DNA of 64,000 bases, taken from the NCBI RefSeq assembly GCF_012971725.1, contig NZ_CP048833.1, positions 6,200,001 through 6,264,000 of the forward strand. The letters run 5' to 3'. This stretch comes from Pseudomonas multiresinivorans. GTDB lineage: Bacteria; Pseudomonadota; Gammaproteobacteria; Pseudomonadales; Pseudomonadaceae. The translations under genes were made by a program, and so were the position numbers. This document shows, piece by piece, positions 18,871-27,896 of the stretch (positions are counted from its first letter, which is position 1; every line of letters starts with the position of its first letter). The notes under the pieces are model-generated. The model was not told the origin of the DNA and searched no databases. It saw only the letters and a list, made by a program, of their open reading frames with translations.

Positions 18871-21800
18871 AGCCCTCCTGCGCGGCGCACTGCTGGGTGC
18901 TGCCCTGTTCGTCGCCGCCAACGCGCTGGCGGCCACCCCGAGCCAGGCGCCGCTGTTCCTGGTCGAGGGCGTCTCGCCCAACCTGATCGTCACTCTCGAC
19001 GACTCCGGCAGCATGACCAGCGCCTACACGCCCGACGGCATGAGCTCCTACACCATCGCCAACCGCTCCTCGTCGTACAACCCGATGTACTACAACCCGG
19101 CGATCACCTACGACGCGCCCTGGAAAGTCACCTTCAGCGGTGGGCGCCTCACCAGCGAGCGCTACACCACCAGTTTCGACAAGGCCTTCTACGACGGTTT
19201 CCTCACCATCCAGACCAACACGCTGGACCTGAACAGGAACACCGGCAACGGCTACAGCCAGAACGCCACCCAGGCGGTCAACAGCACCGATGCCTACCAG
19301 CGCTACGCCCACTACTACCAGTTCGACACCGCCTGCCCGCACGCGCGCAACGTGGCGACCAGCACCCTGAGTGCGGTGCAGAACTGTGCGGCCGACTCCT
19401 CCTACACCAGCGCCAACGCCTGCACGCGGACCTGCTTCACCCCCAAATGGGTGACCAGCACCGCCGAGCAGCAGAATTACGCCAACTGGTTTTCCTTCTA
19501 CCGTACCCGCCAGCTCGCCACGCGCACCGCGGCGAACCTCGCCCTGTTCGATCTGCCCGAGCATATCCGGGCCACCTGGCAGGGCCTGAACAACTGCTAC
19601 AGCGCCAGCTTCAACCTGAATTCCAGCGCCTGCGGCAACCAGACACTCGCGAGCTTCACCGGCCAGCACAAGGCCGACTTCTTCAACTTCTCCGCGCGCC
19701 TGGCAGCCAGTGGCGGCACGCCGCTGGGCACGGCGCAGAACCGGGTCAACAGCTACCTCTCCAGCACGACGGCGTACAACCCCTATGCCCGCGTGCCGGG
19801 CGCCACGCGCGACGTGAAGACCGAGTACGCCTGTCGCCCCACCTACCACCTGCTGATGACCGATGGCTTCGGCGACGGCTCCGGCGGCAGCAATGCCGAC
19901 GGTACCGCGCGCACCCTGCCCGACGGCAAGGCCTTCGCCGGCACCGCGCCTTATTACGACAAGTGGTCCAACACCCTCGCCGACAACATTTTCCTCGGCT
20001 GGGCAACCGATGCGCGCACCGACCTGGACAACAAGGTCCCGCCGCGCTTTCGCGACGGCAACGATTACTGGAACCCGAAGAACGATCCGGCCACCTGGCA
20101 GCACGTCACCACCTATACCGTCGGCCTGGGGCTCGGCCCGTCGCTGAAGTACCTGCAATGGGGCGGCGATACCTACTCGGGCTCCTACCCGCAGTTGCTC
20201 GCCGGCAGCAAGAGCTGGCCGAACCCAAGCGGCAGCACCAGCATCGACGGCATGACAGTGACCGCCAACGAAGGCAAGGTGGCGGCGCTGTGGCACGGCG
20301 CGCTGAACTCCCGCGGCGAATTCTTCAGCGCCGACTCCACCAGCGAACTGGTGCAGGCCTTCCAGGCCATCGTCAGCAGCATCTCCACCAACCAGTTGGC
20401 GGTCGCCGCGGCAGGGGCCAGCTCGACCTCGCTGAGCACCGACACCTACCTGTACCGTGCCAGCTACCAGCCCACCGACTGGAGCGGCGACATCCTGCAA
20501 TACCGTCTCGACGCCGACGGCAACGCCCAGGCCAACACCGCGCTGTCCTTCCGCAACCAGCTCGACCAGCGCTCCCCCGCCAGCCGCAGCCTCTACATCA
20601 ACACGCGCCCTGATCGCCCGAGTGGAAACCTCCAGGCCTTTGCCTGGGGCAACCTCGCCACCTCCCAGCAGGACTTGCTGGACAGGGCGCCCGGCACCCA
20701 GACCCGCGACAACCTCGGCGCACGCCGCGTTGCCTGGCTGAGCGGCGAGCGCAGCGACGAAGACGCCACCTTCCGTGCACGCAACCACCTGCTCGGCGAC
20801 ATCATCTATTCCTCGCCGGTGGTCGTCGGTGCGCCCGCCAGTGTCACCTACTACCTGGAGAAGGCCGCCGGTGCCAGCGGCTACGACGCCTTCCGCCAGG
20901 ACCACGCCGACCGCGAACGGCGCATCTACGTCGGCGCCAACGACGGCATGCTGCACGCCTTCGACGAGACCGGCCGGGAGCGCTGGGCGTTCATCCCCGC
21001 GGCAGTGGTCGACAAGCTCAACTACCTGCCGGCGAAGAACTACGCAGGACGCTCGGAAGAGGAAAACACCAACAACCTGCATCGCTTCTTCGTCGACGGC
21101 AGTGCCGTCACCCAGGACGCCTACTTCGACGGTGCCTGGCACAGCGTGCTGGTCATGGCCCCCGGACGGGGCGGGCGCGGCCTGTTCGCACTGGACATCA
21201 CCGATCCGGACACTCCCAGGCTGCTCTGGGAACACAGCGCCAGCGCCGCCAGCCGCGACGGCAAGACCATCGACTTCGGCTACCTGCTGGAGCGCCCGGT
21301 CATCACCCACTCCGGCGGCGAGCCCTACGTGCTCACCGGCAATGGCTACGACGCGGGCAAGGGCTATTCGCTGTCGATCCGCCTGGCCGACGGCCGGATC
21401 GATGCCGCCAGCCACGCCACCGGCGGCGACGGTGAAGTCGCCAGCACGGTCGCCTGGACCCAGGCCGCCAGCCCCGGGGAACTCGCCCAGCGCTATTACG
21501 GCAGCCTTCAGGGCAACCTGTATCGCCAAGGCGGCATCGACACCAAGGCAAGCCTGCTGGCCAGCCTCGTCAGCGCACGGGGCCAGGCTGTGAGCGCGGC
21601 ACCGGAAGTCACCCAGCATCCGCGCGGCGGGCAGTTGGTCCTGGCCGGCACGGGCAAGTATTTCGAAGGCAGCGACAAGGAAGGCCCGGCCACCGCGCAA
21701 TCGCTCTATGGGTTCTGGGACCAGACCGACTACCTCGCCCACGTCGACGGCGCTGGCGATCCCGCCACCCTGACCCGACTGGGCGACCTGCAGAAGCAGA

Positions 21801-22279
21801 CGCTCACCGAGGAAACCGTCAGCCACAGCGGCGGCAGCACCCTGGTCCGGCAACTGAGCAGCGCCAGCGTGAGCTGGGACAGCAGCGGTAAACGTGGCGT
21901 CGGCATCCGTGGCTGGTACTTCGATCTGGCCGACAGCGAGATGATCCTCGACCAGCCCTTCATGCTCGGCGACGTACTCTTCGTCACCGTCAGCAAGCCC
22001 AATGCCGACCCCTGCAGCGCCGGGATCACCTACTGGTTGCTGGCAGTCGACCCGAAGACCGGCGGCGCGCTGGACTTCAATGTCTTCGACCTGGCCGGCG
22101 ACGGCTCCTTCAGCGAGCGTGCCAGCGGCATCCGGATCGACGGCCCGGTGACGCGCGTCGGCGGCAACCTCTACACCCCCGACGGCAGCCGTCTGCCCGT
22201 GCAGCTCTTCGACCCGGTCAACCAGGGCCGCTTCAACTGGCAGATCCTGAATTTCAACCTGCCCACGGGGTATCCCTGA
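18857..22279 (+). CDS. pilY1: Type IV pilus tip adhesin PilY1
   Basis: A 1140-residue secreted protein. The start is a GTG at 18857 that overlaps pilX, giving MCSAEALLRGALLGAALF and a signal peptide cut near ALAA. The N-terminal region has a von Willebrand A-like metal site, TLDDSGSM (residues about 46-53). The C-terminal beta-propeller (PilC/PilY, from about residue 649) begins DIIYSSPVVVGAP and includes YVGANDGMLHAFDETG and LFALDITDPDTP. PilY1 joins the minor pilins, promotes pilus extension, binds surfaces and calcium, and signals surface contact. Length is close to that of P. aeruginosa PilY1. No pilY2 follows. Confidence 0.95.
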   Translation: MCSAEALLRGALLGAALFVAANALAATPSQAPLFLVEGVSPNLIVTLDDSGSMTSAYTPDGMSSYTIANRSSSYNPMYYNPAITYDAPWKVTFSGGRLTSERYTTSFDKAFYDGFLTIQTNTLDLNRNTGNGYSQNATQAVNSTDAYQRYAHYYQFDTACPHARNVATSTLSAVQNCAADSSYTSANACTRTCFTPKWVTSTAEQQNYANWFSFYRTRQLATRTAANLALFDLPEHIRATWQGLNNCYSASFNLNSSACGNQTLASFTGQHKADFFNFSARLAASGGTPLGTAQNRVNSYLSSTTAYNPYARVPGATRDVKTEYACRPTYHLLMTDGFGDGSGGSNADGTARTLPDGKAFAGTAPYYDKWSNTLADNIFLGWATDARTDLDNKVPPRFRDGNDYWNPKNDPATWQHVTTYTVGLGLGPSLKYLQWGGDTYSGSYPQLLAGSKSWPNPSGSTSIDGMTVTANEGKVAALWHGALNSRGEFFSADSTSELVQAFQAIVSSISTNQLAVAAAGASSTSLSTDTYLYRASYQPTDWSGDILQYRLDADGNAQANTALSFRNQLDQRSPASRSLYINTRPDRPSGNLQAFAWGNLATSQQDLLDRAPGTQTRDNLGARRVAWLSGERSDEDATFRARNHLLGDIIYSSPVVVGAPASVTYYLEKAAGASGYDAFRQDHADRERRIYVGANDGMLHAFDETGRERWAFIPAAVVDKLNYLPAKNYAGRSEEENTNNLHRFFVDGSAVTQDAYFDGAWHSVLVMAPGRGGRGLFALDITDPDTPRLLWEHSASAASRDGKTIDFGYLLERPVITHSGGEPYVLTGNGYDAGKGYSLSIRLADGRIDAASHATGGDGEVASTVAWTQAASPGELAQRYYGSLQGNLYRQGGIDTKASLLASLVSARGQAVSAAPEVTQHPRGGQLVLAGTGKYFEGSDKEGPATAQSLYGFWDQTDYLAHVDGAGDPATLTRLGDLQKQTLTEETVSHSGGSTLVRQLSSASVSWDSSGKRGVGIRGWYFDLADSEMILDQPFMLGDVLFVTVSKPNADPCSAGITYWLLAVDPKTGGALDFNVFDLAGDGSFSERASGIRIDGPVTRVGGNLYTPDGSRLPVQLFDPVNQGRFNWQILNFNLPTGYP

Positions 22280-22722
22280 TGTCCGCACGCATGCTCGCAA
22301 GCCGCGCGCGAGGCTTCACGCTGATCGAGCTGATGGTGGTGGTCTGCATCCTCGCGCTGCTGGCCGGCATCGCCATCCCCAGCTATCGCCAGTACGTGCT
22401 GCGCGCCAATCGCAGCGAGGCCCAGACACTGCTGCGCGACGCCGCCGCGCAGCAGGAGCGCTACCTGGCGCAATACAGCAAGTACACCGATGCCGCGACC
22501 CGCCTGGCCTTCGGTTACCCGCTGGTCGATGGCAAACGCCTGTCGCCGCACCAGCTTTATGAACTGCAGGCCGAGTTCATCGGCGGCAACACCCGCAGCT
22601 ACCGCCTGACCGCCCTGCGCCGGGGCGCCCAGGCCGGCGACAGCGAATGCGGCGACTTCACCCTCGACCACCAGGGCCAGCGCGGCACCAGCGCCGGCAG
22701 CGTGGATAGCTGCTGGCGCTGA
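22279..22722 (+). CDS. pilE: Minor pilin PilE
   Basis: A 147-residue prepilin. The leader ends ASRARG and is followed by FTLIELMVVVCILALLAGIAIPSY, the canonical type IVa N-terminus with Phe1 and Glu5. Two Cys (in SECGDF and the final SCWR) form the C-terminal disulphide loop. It starts in a TGATG overlap with the pilY1 stop and ends the operon; ispH or pilY2 do not follow as they would in the P. aeruginosa minor-pilin locus. Confidence 0.92.
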   Translation: MSARMLASRARGFTLIELMVVVCILALLAGIAIPSYRQYVLRANRSEAQTLLRDAAAQQERYLAQYSKYTDAATRLAFGYPLVDGKRLSPHQLYELQAEFIGGNTRSYRLTALRRGAQAGDSECGDFTLDHQGQRGTSAGSVDSCWR

Positions 22723-22844
22723 TCAAACGCTCGCTTGGATTGCGCTTTCCACAAATTCTGGTGCAGCATCGGACCAATGGCTATTCGCTGGCATAGCCCC
22801 TGCATTGCCATACCAGCCCATCCACCTCCCGCCGAGGCCCGCTT

Positions 22845-23309
22845 ATGCGCATCGTGCAAGCCACGCTCGACCACCTCGATCTGCTCGCTCCGTTGTTCGT
22901 CAAATACCGCGAGTTCTACGGCATGCTCCCCTACCCCGAGTCCTCGCGGAAATTCCTCGAGAAGCGCCTGCGCCGCAAGGAATCGGTGATCTACCTGGCC
23001 CTGCCGGACGACGACGACAACAAGCTGCTGGGCTTCTGCCAGCTCTACCCGAGCTACTCCTCGCTCTCGCTCAAGCGCGTGTGGATCCTCAACGACATCT
23101 ACGTCGCCGAAGAGGCACGCCGCCAGTTGGTGGCCGACCACCTGCTGCAGACCGCCCGGCAGATGGCCCGCGACACCCAGGCCGTGCGCATGCGCGTATC
23201 CACCAGCGTCAACAACGAAGTGGCGCAGAAGGTCTACGAGTCCATCGGTTTCCGCGAGGACAGCGAGTTCAAGAACTACATCCTGCCGATCAGCGACGAC
23301 CTCAACTGA
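22845..23309 (+). CDS. GNAT-family N-acetyltransferase
   Basis: A 154-residue protein of the acetyl-CoA-dependent GNAT fold. The motif region reads LNDIYVAEEARRQLVADHLL (beta4 and the pyrophosphate-binding turn, with RRQLV in place of the usual RGxGxG), followed by STSVNNEVAQKVYESIGF, the usual C-terminal element. The substrate is unknown. It follows the pilin operon by 122 bases with its own GAGG ribosome site and heads the conserved run SBP-dedA-mtfA-ppa. Confidence 0.88.
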   Translation: MRIVQATLDHLDLLAPLFVKYREFYGMLPYPESSRKFLEKRLRRKESVIYLALPDDDDNKLLGFCQLYPSYSSLSLKRVWILNDIYVAEEARRQLVADHLLQTARQMARDTQAVRMRVSTSVNNEVAQKVYESIGFREDSEFKNYILPISDDLN

Positions 23310-23397
23310 GGCCCGCAGCGGCCCGCTGGCGGCGGCGGGCCCGGCACACTAAAGTGCCATCATCGGAATTGCCGCGGCCTCCGCATGAAGGGATCCC

Positions 23398-24282
23398 ATG
23401 CGTATTTCCCTGCTCGTTCTGCGTACCGCCTGCCTCTGCCTGGGCCTTTCGGGCGCCATCGCCCAGGCCCAGACGTTGCGTGTCGCCACCCTGGAATGGG
23501 CGCCCTACGTCGGTAGCGACCTGCCGGGCAACGGGCTGGCCAGCCGCATCCTCAACGAAGCCCTGGCGCTCAACGGCGACAAGGCCGAACTGGTATTCCT
23601 GCCCTGGCAGCGGGCGCTCAACGAAACCCGCGAGGGCCGCTTCGACGCGCTGATGCCGGCGTACCTGTCGCCCGACCGCAGCCAGGATTTCTACACCTCG
23701 ATGCCGTTGCTGGACTCCCAGCTCGGCTTCTTCCGCCGTCGCGACCGCGCCCTGCCGATCAACCCCCGCGACCTCGACACCCTGCGCCCCTACCGCATCG
23801 GCGTGGTGCGCGGCTACGTCAACCAGGAGAGCTTCGACAGCGCCGACTTCCTCAACAAGGACGTGGTCAGCAGCGACTGGCAGAACCTGGAAAAACTCCT
23901 GCGCGGGCGCATCGACCTGGCCGTGGTGGACCGCTACACCGGCTACCAGTTGCTCAGCCAGAACGCCCCGGCGCTGCGCGAGCAGCTGGAGTTCGTCGAC
24001 CCGCCGCTGGAGGTCAAGCCGCTCTACGTGCTGGTGCCGAAGAAGCGCGCTGAAGGCGAAGCCCTGGCCGCCAGCCTCGACCGCGGCCTGCGCACCCTGC
24101 GCCGCAGCGGGCGCCTGCAGCAGCTGATCGCCGAGGCACGCCTGGAAACCGCGATGAACACCCGTGAGGTCGCCGCACACCCGCTGGCCGAACAATTGCC
24201 AGCCGCCGGCGAGCAGCACGGAGCGGCATTGGCACCCAGGGCGGCGCCCGCCCTGTTGAGCTGGCAGGCGAGCCTGCTCTGA
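23398..24282 (+). CDS. Periplasmic substrate-binding protein (amino-acid type, orphan)
   Basis: A 294-residue SBP_bac_3-like protein. The signal peptide is cut near AIAQAQ; the mature start TLRVATLEWAPYVG and FLPWQRALNETREGRFDALMPA are typical of this fold. No permease or ATPase lies nearby, so it may be a sensor-type or orphan binding protein rather than a transporter part. A tail of about 40 residues after the fold (rich in Ala and Pro) is unusual. Ligand unknown. Confidence 0.85.
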   Translation: MRISLLVLRTACLCLGLSGAIAQAQTLRVATLEWAPYVGSDLPGNGLASRILNEALALNGDKAELVFLPWQRALNETREGRFDALMPAYLSPDRSQDFYTSMPLLDSQLGFFRRRDRALPINPRDLDTLRPYRIGVVRGYVNQESFDSADFLNKDVVSSDWQNLEKLLRGRIDLAVVDRYTGYQLLSQNAPALREQLEFVDPPLEVKPLYVLVPKKRAEGEALAASLDRGLRTLRRSGRLQQLIAEARLETAMNTREVAAHPLAEQLPAAGEQHGAALAPRAAPALLSWQASLL

Positions 24283-24429
24283 CGCAGCGTCCAGCGCTCC
24301 CGCGGTATTTGTCACAAGGCGTTGCCGCGCTTGCAGCGACAGGATTTTCACGCAGAAGCTGTAATATCCTCCCGCGGGTCTCCGTCGCAGGATTCGACGG
24401 AGAGCGCCCCCGGCAGTCTGGTCGCGCCT

Positions 24430-24435
24430 TATAAT
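24430..24435 (+). promoter_or_regulatory. Possible -10 element of the DedA gene
   Basis: A perfect TATAAT lies 42 bases before the dedA-family start. No convincing -35 hexamer is found at 16-18 bases, so it is only a candidate. Confidence 0.4.
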
Positions 24436-24476
24436 GGTCGGCCCGGCCGTTCACCTCGTTGTCAAACAGGCTTCTC

Positions 24477-25136
24477 ATGGAATTCAACCCGATCGACCTG
24501 ATTCTCCACCTCGACAGCTACCTGTCGCTGGCGGTAGCCAACTATGGCACCTGGATCTACGCCATCCTCTTCCTGGTGATCTTCTGCGAGACCGGCCTGG
24601 TGGTGACGCCCTTCCTGCCAGGCGACTCGCTGCTCTTCATCGCCGGTGCCATCTGCGCCGCCGGCGGCATGGACCCCTGGCTGCTCGGCGGCCTGCTGCT
24701 GCTCGCGGCGATCAGCGGCGACAGCACCAACTACGTGATCGGCCGAACCCTGGGCAAGCGCCTGTTCAGCAACCCGAACTCGAAGGTCTTCCGCCGCGAC
24801 TACCTGGACCAGACACACGCCTTCTACGAGCGCCACGGCGGCAAGACCGTGACCCTGGCGCGCTTCCTGCCCATCGTGCGTACCTTCGCGCCCTTCGTCG
24901 CCGGCATGGCCTACATGCCCTACGCGCGCTTCCTGTTCTTCAGCGTGGCCGGCAGCATCGCCTGGGTCGGCGGCCTGGTGACCCTGGGCTACTTCTTCGG
25001 CAACGTGCCCTTCATCAAGCAGAACCTCTCGGTGATGATCATCGCCATCATCGCCTTCTCCCTGGTACCCATGCTGATCGGCTTCATCCGCCACAAGATG
25101 CGCCCATCGGCCAAGGCCCAGCCAGGCGAGCACTGA
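24477..25136 (+). CDS. DedA-family membrane protein
   Basis: A 219-residue inner-membrane protein of the DedA/VTT family, members of which flip phospholipid carriers or support membrane potential and pH balance. Signature elements are all present: CETGLVVTPFLPGDSLLF near residue 35 (acidic residue and PGD), GDSTNYVIGRTLG, and TVTLARFLPIVRTFAPFVAGM near residue 125 with the conserved arginines. I chose the ATG at 24477 rather than an upstream TTG. It is followed by the MtfA-like gene after seven bases. Confidence 0.93.
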   Translation: MEFNPIDLILHLDSYLSLAVANYGTWIYAILFLVIFCETGLVVTPFLPGDSLLFIAGAICAAGGMDPWLLGGLLLLAAISGDSTNYVIGRTLGKRLFSNPNSKVFRRDYLDQTHAFYERHGGKTVTLARFLPIVRTFAPFVAGMAYMPYARFLFFSVAGSIAWVGGLVTLGYFFGNVPFIKQNLSVMIIAIIAFSLVPMLIGFIRHKMRPSAKAQPGEH

Positions 25137-25143
25137 TCCGCCC

Positions 25144-25962
25144 ATGTGGTCGTTCAGCGCCTGGCGCCGCCGGCGCTTCCTCGCCCGCTATCCGCTCGAC
25201 GCCCAGCTCTGGGAGCAGGTGCGTCGGCATCTGCCGATTCTCGACGGCCTGAGCGAAGACGAACTGCGCCGGCTCGGTGAGCGGGCGCTGCTGTTCCTGC
25301 GCGACAAGCGCCTCTCGCCGCTGCCCGGCATCGAACTGGACGACTACCGCCGCCTGCTGCTGGCCGCCCAGGCCGAGCTGCCGCTGCTGCACCTGCCGGA
25401 CCTGAACTGGTACAGCGGCTTCCATGAGCTGGTGCTCTACCCCGACGACTTCGTCAGCCCGCAGAAGCACCGCGACCCCGCTGGCGTCATGCACGAGTTC
25501 GACGACGAGCGCGCCGGCGAAACCTCTCTGCAGGGCCCGGTGATCCTCGCCTGGCCCGGCGTGGAGAGCGGCGGGGGCTGGGACGCCTACAACCTGGTGA
25601 TCCACGAACTGGCGCACAAGCTCGATATGCTCAACGGCGACGCCAACGGCCTGCCGCCACTGCACCGCGACATGCGCGTCACCGACTGGGCCGCCGCCAT
25701 GCAGGCCGCCTACGACGACATGAACCGCCAGCTCGACCGCGATCCGCAGGCGCACACCGCCATCGACCCGTACGCGGCCGAGAATCCTGCCGAGTTCTTC
25801 GCCGTCACCAGCGAGTACTTCTTTACCGCTCCGGACCTCCTTCAGGCGGCCTATCCCAAAGTCTATGAACAGCTTTCGCTGTTCTACCGGCAAGATCCGC
25901 TCTCGCGCCTGCACCGGCTGCAAGCCGAGCACCCCGAATATCAGGAAACTCGGGCGCACTAG
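25144..25962 (+). CDS. mtfA: MtfA-type zinc metallopeptidase (M90 family)
   Basis: A 272-residue cytoplasmic protein. HELAHKLDML near residue 158 provides the HExxH zinc motif, and AENPAEFFAVTSEYFF near residue 208 supplies the downstream Glu ligand, both typical of MtfA. In E. coli MtfA is a peptidase that interacts with the repressor Mlc; whether that link exists in Pseudomonas is unknown. It is likely co-transcribed with the DedA gene (seven-base gap). Confidence 0.9.
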   Translation: MWSFSAWRRRRFLARYPLDAQLWEQVRRHLPILDGLSEDELRRLGERALLFLRDKRLSPLPGIELDDYRRLLLAAQAELPLLHLPDLNWYSGFHELVLYPDDFVSPQKHRDPAGVMHEFDDERAGETSLQGPVILAWPGVESGGGWDAYNLVIHELAHKLDMLNGDANGLPPLHRDMRVTDWAAAMQAAYDDMNRQLDRDPQAHTAIDPYAAENPAEFFAVTSEYFFTAPDLLQAAYPKVYEQLSLFYRQDPLSRLHRLQAEHPEYQETRAH

Positions 25963-25995
25963 GCGATGTCTGTGGCTTGGACACGGCAATCTGCC

Positions 25996-26001
25996 TATAA
26001 T
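25996..26001 (+). promoter_or_regulatory. -10 element of the ppa promoter
   Basis: A perfect TATAAT 42 bases before the ppa start, with TGCC just upstream. TTGGAC at 25977 is -35-like but only 13 bases away, so the promoter may rely mainly on the -10 hexamer. Confidence 0.55.
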
Positions 26002-26042
26002 CCGCCGCACTTTTTCGGCCCGACCACTATCTGGAGTCGTCC

Positions 26043-26573
26043 ATGAGCTACAGCAGCATCCCGGCTGGCAAAGACCTGCCGAACGACATTTACGTCGCCA
26101 TCGAGATCCCGGCCAACCACGCGCCGATCAAGTACGAAATCGACAAGGACACCGACTGCCTGTTCGTCGACCGTTTCATGGCCACCCCGATGTTCTACCC
26201 GGCCAACTACGGCTTCATCCCGAACACCCTGGCCGACGACGGTGACCCCCTGGACGTGCTGGTCGTGACCCCGTATCCGGTCGCTCCGGGCTCCGTGATC
26301 CGCGCCCGTCCGGTTGGCGTGCTGAACATGAGCGACGAGGCCGGCGGCGACGCCAAGCTGATCGCCGTGCCGCACGACAAGCTGACCGTCCTGTACAAGG
26401 ACGTGAAGGAATACACCGACCTGCCGGCCCTGCTGCTGGAGCAGATCAAGCACTTCTTCGAGAACTACAAAGATCTCGAGAAGGGCAAGTGGGTGAAGGT
26501 CGAAGGCTGGGGCGACGCCGCCCAGGCTCACGACTACATCACCAAGGCCGTCGCCGCCTTCCAGGCCAAGTGA
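26043..26573 (+). CDS. ppa: Inorganic pyrophosphatase
   Basis: A 176-residue soluble family I pyrophosphatase that hydrolyses PPi to phosphate with magnesium, pulling biosynthetic reactions forward. The signature DDGDPLDVLV (about residue 66) carries the metal-binding aspartates; YEIDKDTDCLFVDRFM and YPANYGFIP are further family stretches. GGAG at 26033-26036 fixes the ATG. Codon use is strongly biased, as for highly expressed genes. It has its own -10 element and a strong terminator. Confidence 0.98.
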   Translation: MSYSSIPAGKDLPNDIYVAIEIPANHAPIKYEIDKDTDCLFVDRFMATPMFYPANYGFIPNTLADDGDPLDVLVVTPYPVAPGSVIRARPVGVLNMSDEAGGDAKLIAVPHDKLTVLYKDVKEYTDLPALLLEQIKHFFENYKDLEKGKWVKVEGWGDAAQAHDYITKAVAAFQAK

Positions 26574-26601
26574 TGGTCGCGGGGTAGCCCCCGCCGCGAA
26601 G

Positions 26602-26627
26602 AAGCCCCGCCTCTGCGGGGCTTTTTT
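26602..26627 (+). terminator. Rho-independent terminator after ppa
   Basis: AAGCCCCGC and GCGGGGCTT pair around a short loop and end in six T, 28 bases after the ppa stop codon. Confidence 0.95.
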
Positions 26628-26673
26628 GTGACCGGGATTAGGCTTTTCGTCCCGACTTTGCTACCATGCGCGC

Positions 26674-26775
26674 CCCGCACGCAGCCCCCTGCGTTGCCAC
26701 AGAATCAAGGCGGCCCGCCCTACCAGAAGTAAGGTTGGACCACCCCCTGAAAGCCGGCCACAAGCCGGCTTTTTT
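26674..26775 (+). ncRNA. Candidate small RNA between ppa and the START gene
   Basis: A second strong terminator at 26751-26775 lies after the ppa terminator with no gene between them. About 75 bases upstream a TGC-TACCAT extended -10 (26659-26667) with TTAGGC 18 bases further up could start a transcript of roughly 100 nt. No ORF with a ribosome site fills this stretch. An unrecognised short peptide or a read-through terminator are alternatives. Confidence 0.3.
26751..26775 (+). terminator. Orphan Rho-independent terminator
   Basis: AAGCCGGCCACAAGCCGGCTT followed by a T run forms a strong intrinsic terminator with no protein gene directly upstream of it beyond the ppa terminator. Confidence 0.9.
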
Positions 26776-26882
26776 AATGCCTGAGAAAAAGCCTCCCGGC
26801 ATGCCAGACCGCTCGCCGGCCAATGCGCCGCTGTCACGGGGCAGGCATAAGATCGAGCTATTCCCTCGCCGGTCGCACCGCC

Positions 26883-27524
26883 ATGAAACGCCTCTCACCA
26901 CTTCACGTTGCCCTGCTCATGGCAACGCCGCTGCTGACGTGCAACCCGGCATGGGCGCAGGCGCAAGACTGGCAACTGGCGAAGAACGAAGACGGCGTGC
27001 AGGTTTACCTTCGCGACGTGCCCGGCTCACGCTACAAGAGCTTCCGCGGCGTAACCCTGGTGAAGTCCGACGTCGCCACCCTCGGCCACCTGCAGGAGAA
27101 CCTGCGCGTCTCCTGCGCCTGGCTCTACGCCTGCGCGCAGATGCGCCTGCTCAAGTACAGCGACGAGGCGATCTGGGTCTACCTCGACACCAAGCTCCCG
27201 TGGCCCGCCGCCCCACGTGACCTGGTGCTGAAGGTGAGCACCGAGGAAACCCCGGACGGCGGCATGATCCGCCACCTGCAGGCCGCGCCGGACTATCTCC
27301 CACCGGTGAAGGACCGCATTCGCGTACCCAATGTCTCCGGCACCTGGCAGATGGTCCCCAAAGGCCCGAAGCTCACCGAAGTCACCTACGAAATGCGCGG
27401 CGAACCCGGCGGCAGCGTGCCGTCCTGGCTGGCGAACCAGTTCGTGGTCGATGCTCCTTTCGAGTCGCTGCGCATGCTCAAGGTGGTGGCGGAGCACCAG
27501 GGCGTCCGCGACGGCGGCTACTAG
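26883..27524 (+). CDS. START-domain (polyketide cyclase/lipid-binding) secreted protein
   Basis: A 213-residue protein with a signal peptide (MKRLSPLHVALLMATPLLT… cut near AWA-QA) followed by a StAR-related lipid-transfer fold. Typical stretches are WQLAKNEDGVQVYLRD, YKSFRGVTLVKSD, PWPAAPRDLVL and PSWLANQFVVDAPFESLRML. Bacterial members are periplasmic and presumably bind a hydrophobic ligand, but none can be named here. The start MKRL was chosen over an upstream in-frame start because it gives a proper signal peptide. Confidence 0.87.
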   Translation: MKRLSPLHVALLMATPLLTCNPAWAQAQDWQLAKNEDGVQVYLRDVPGSRYKSFRGVTLVKSDVATLGHLQENLRVSCAWLYACAQMRLLKYSDEAIWVYLDTKLPWPAAPRDLVLKVSTEETPDGGMIRHLQAAPDYLPPVKDRIRVPNVSGTWQMVPKGPKLTEVTYEMRGEPGGSVPSWLANQFVVDAPFESLRMLKVVAEHQGVRDGGY

Positions 27525-27650
27525 AAACCGGTCCGAAAGCGCCGCCGGCAACGCTTGTGCAGCCGCCGGCGGCCTGACCGAAGATTTGCCCGCAAAGCCC
27601 GTCTCTGCTAGTGTCGCGAGGTTTCCGAATACCCCCGCCGAGATGTCCGC

Positions 27651-27896
27651 ATGGCCCGCAAGAAAGCTTCCCTCGACTTCGAACAGTCCCTCGCCGAGCT
27701 GCAAACGCTGGTGGAGCGCCTGGAAAGCGGCGAGTTGTCGCTGGAGGACTCGCTGGGCGCCTTCGAGCAGGGCATCCGCCTGACCCGCGATTGCCAGGCG
27801 GCGCTGACCCAGGCGGAGCAGAAGGTACAGATTCTGCTGGAACGCGATGGCGAACTGAGCGAAGCGCCCTTCGATCCGGAAGGCGAAGACGCATGA
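27651..27896 (+). CDS. xseB: Exodeoxyribonuclease VII small subunit
   Basis: An 81-residue acidic helical protein that joins XseA to form exonuclease VII, which degrades single-stranded DNA from both ends. FEQSLAELQTLVERLESGELSLEDSLGAFEQG is the family core (first half near residue 9). It overlaps ispA by ATGA, the conserved xseB-ispA arrangement of gamma-proteobacteria; here dxs does not follow directly. Confidence 0.96.
   Translation: MARKKASLDFEQSLAELQTLVERLESGELSLEDSLGAFEQGIRLTRDCQAALTQAEQKVQILLERDGELSEAPFDPEGEDA

Noticed and set aside
18818..22300. A 1160-codon open frame on the minus strand opposite pilY1
   Set aside because: It mirrors pilY1 almost end to end, has a low-complexity Ala/Gly/Val-rich product with no motif, and results from the GC-rich third codon positions of the real gene.
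24331..24367. TTGCAG and TAATAT before the DedA gene as a promoter
   Set aside because: The hexamers are 25 bases apart, too far for a sigma-70 promoter.
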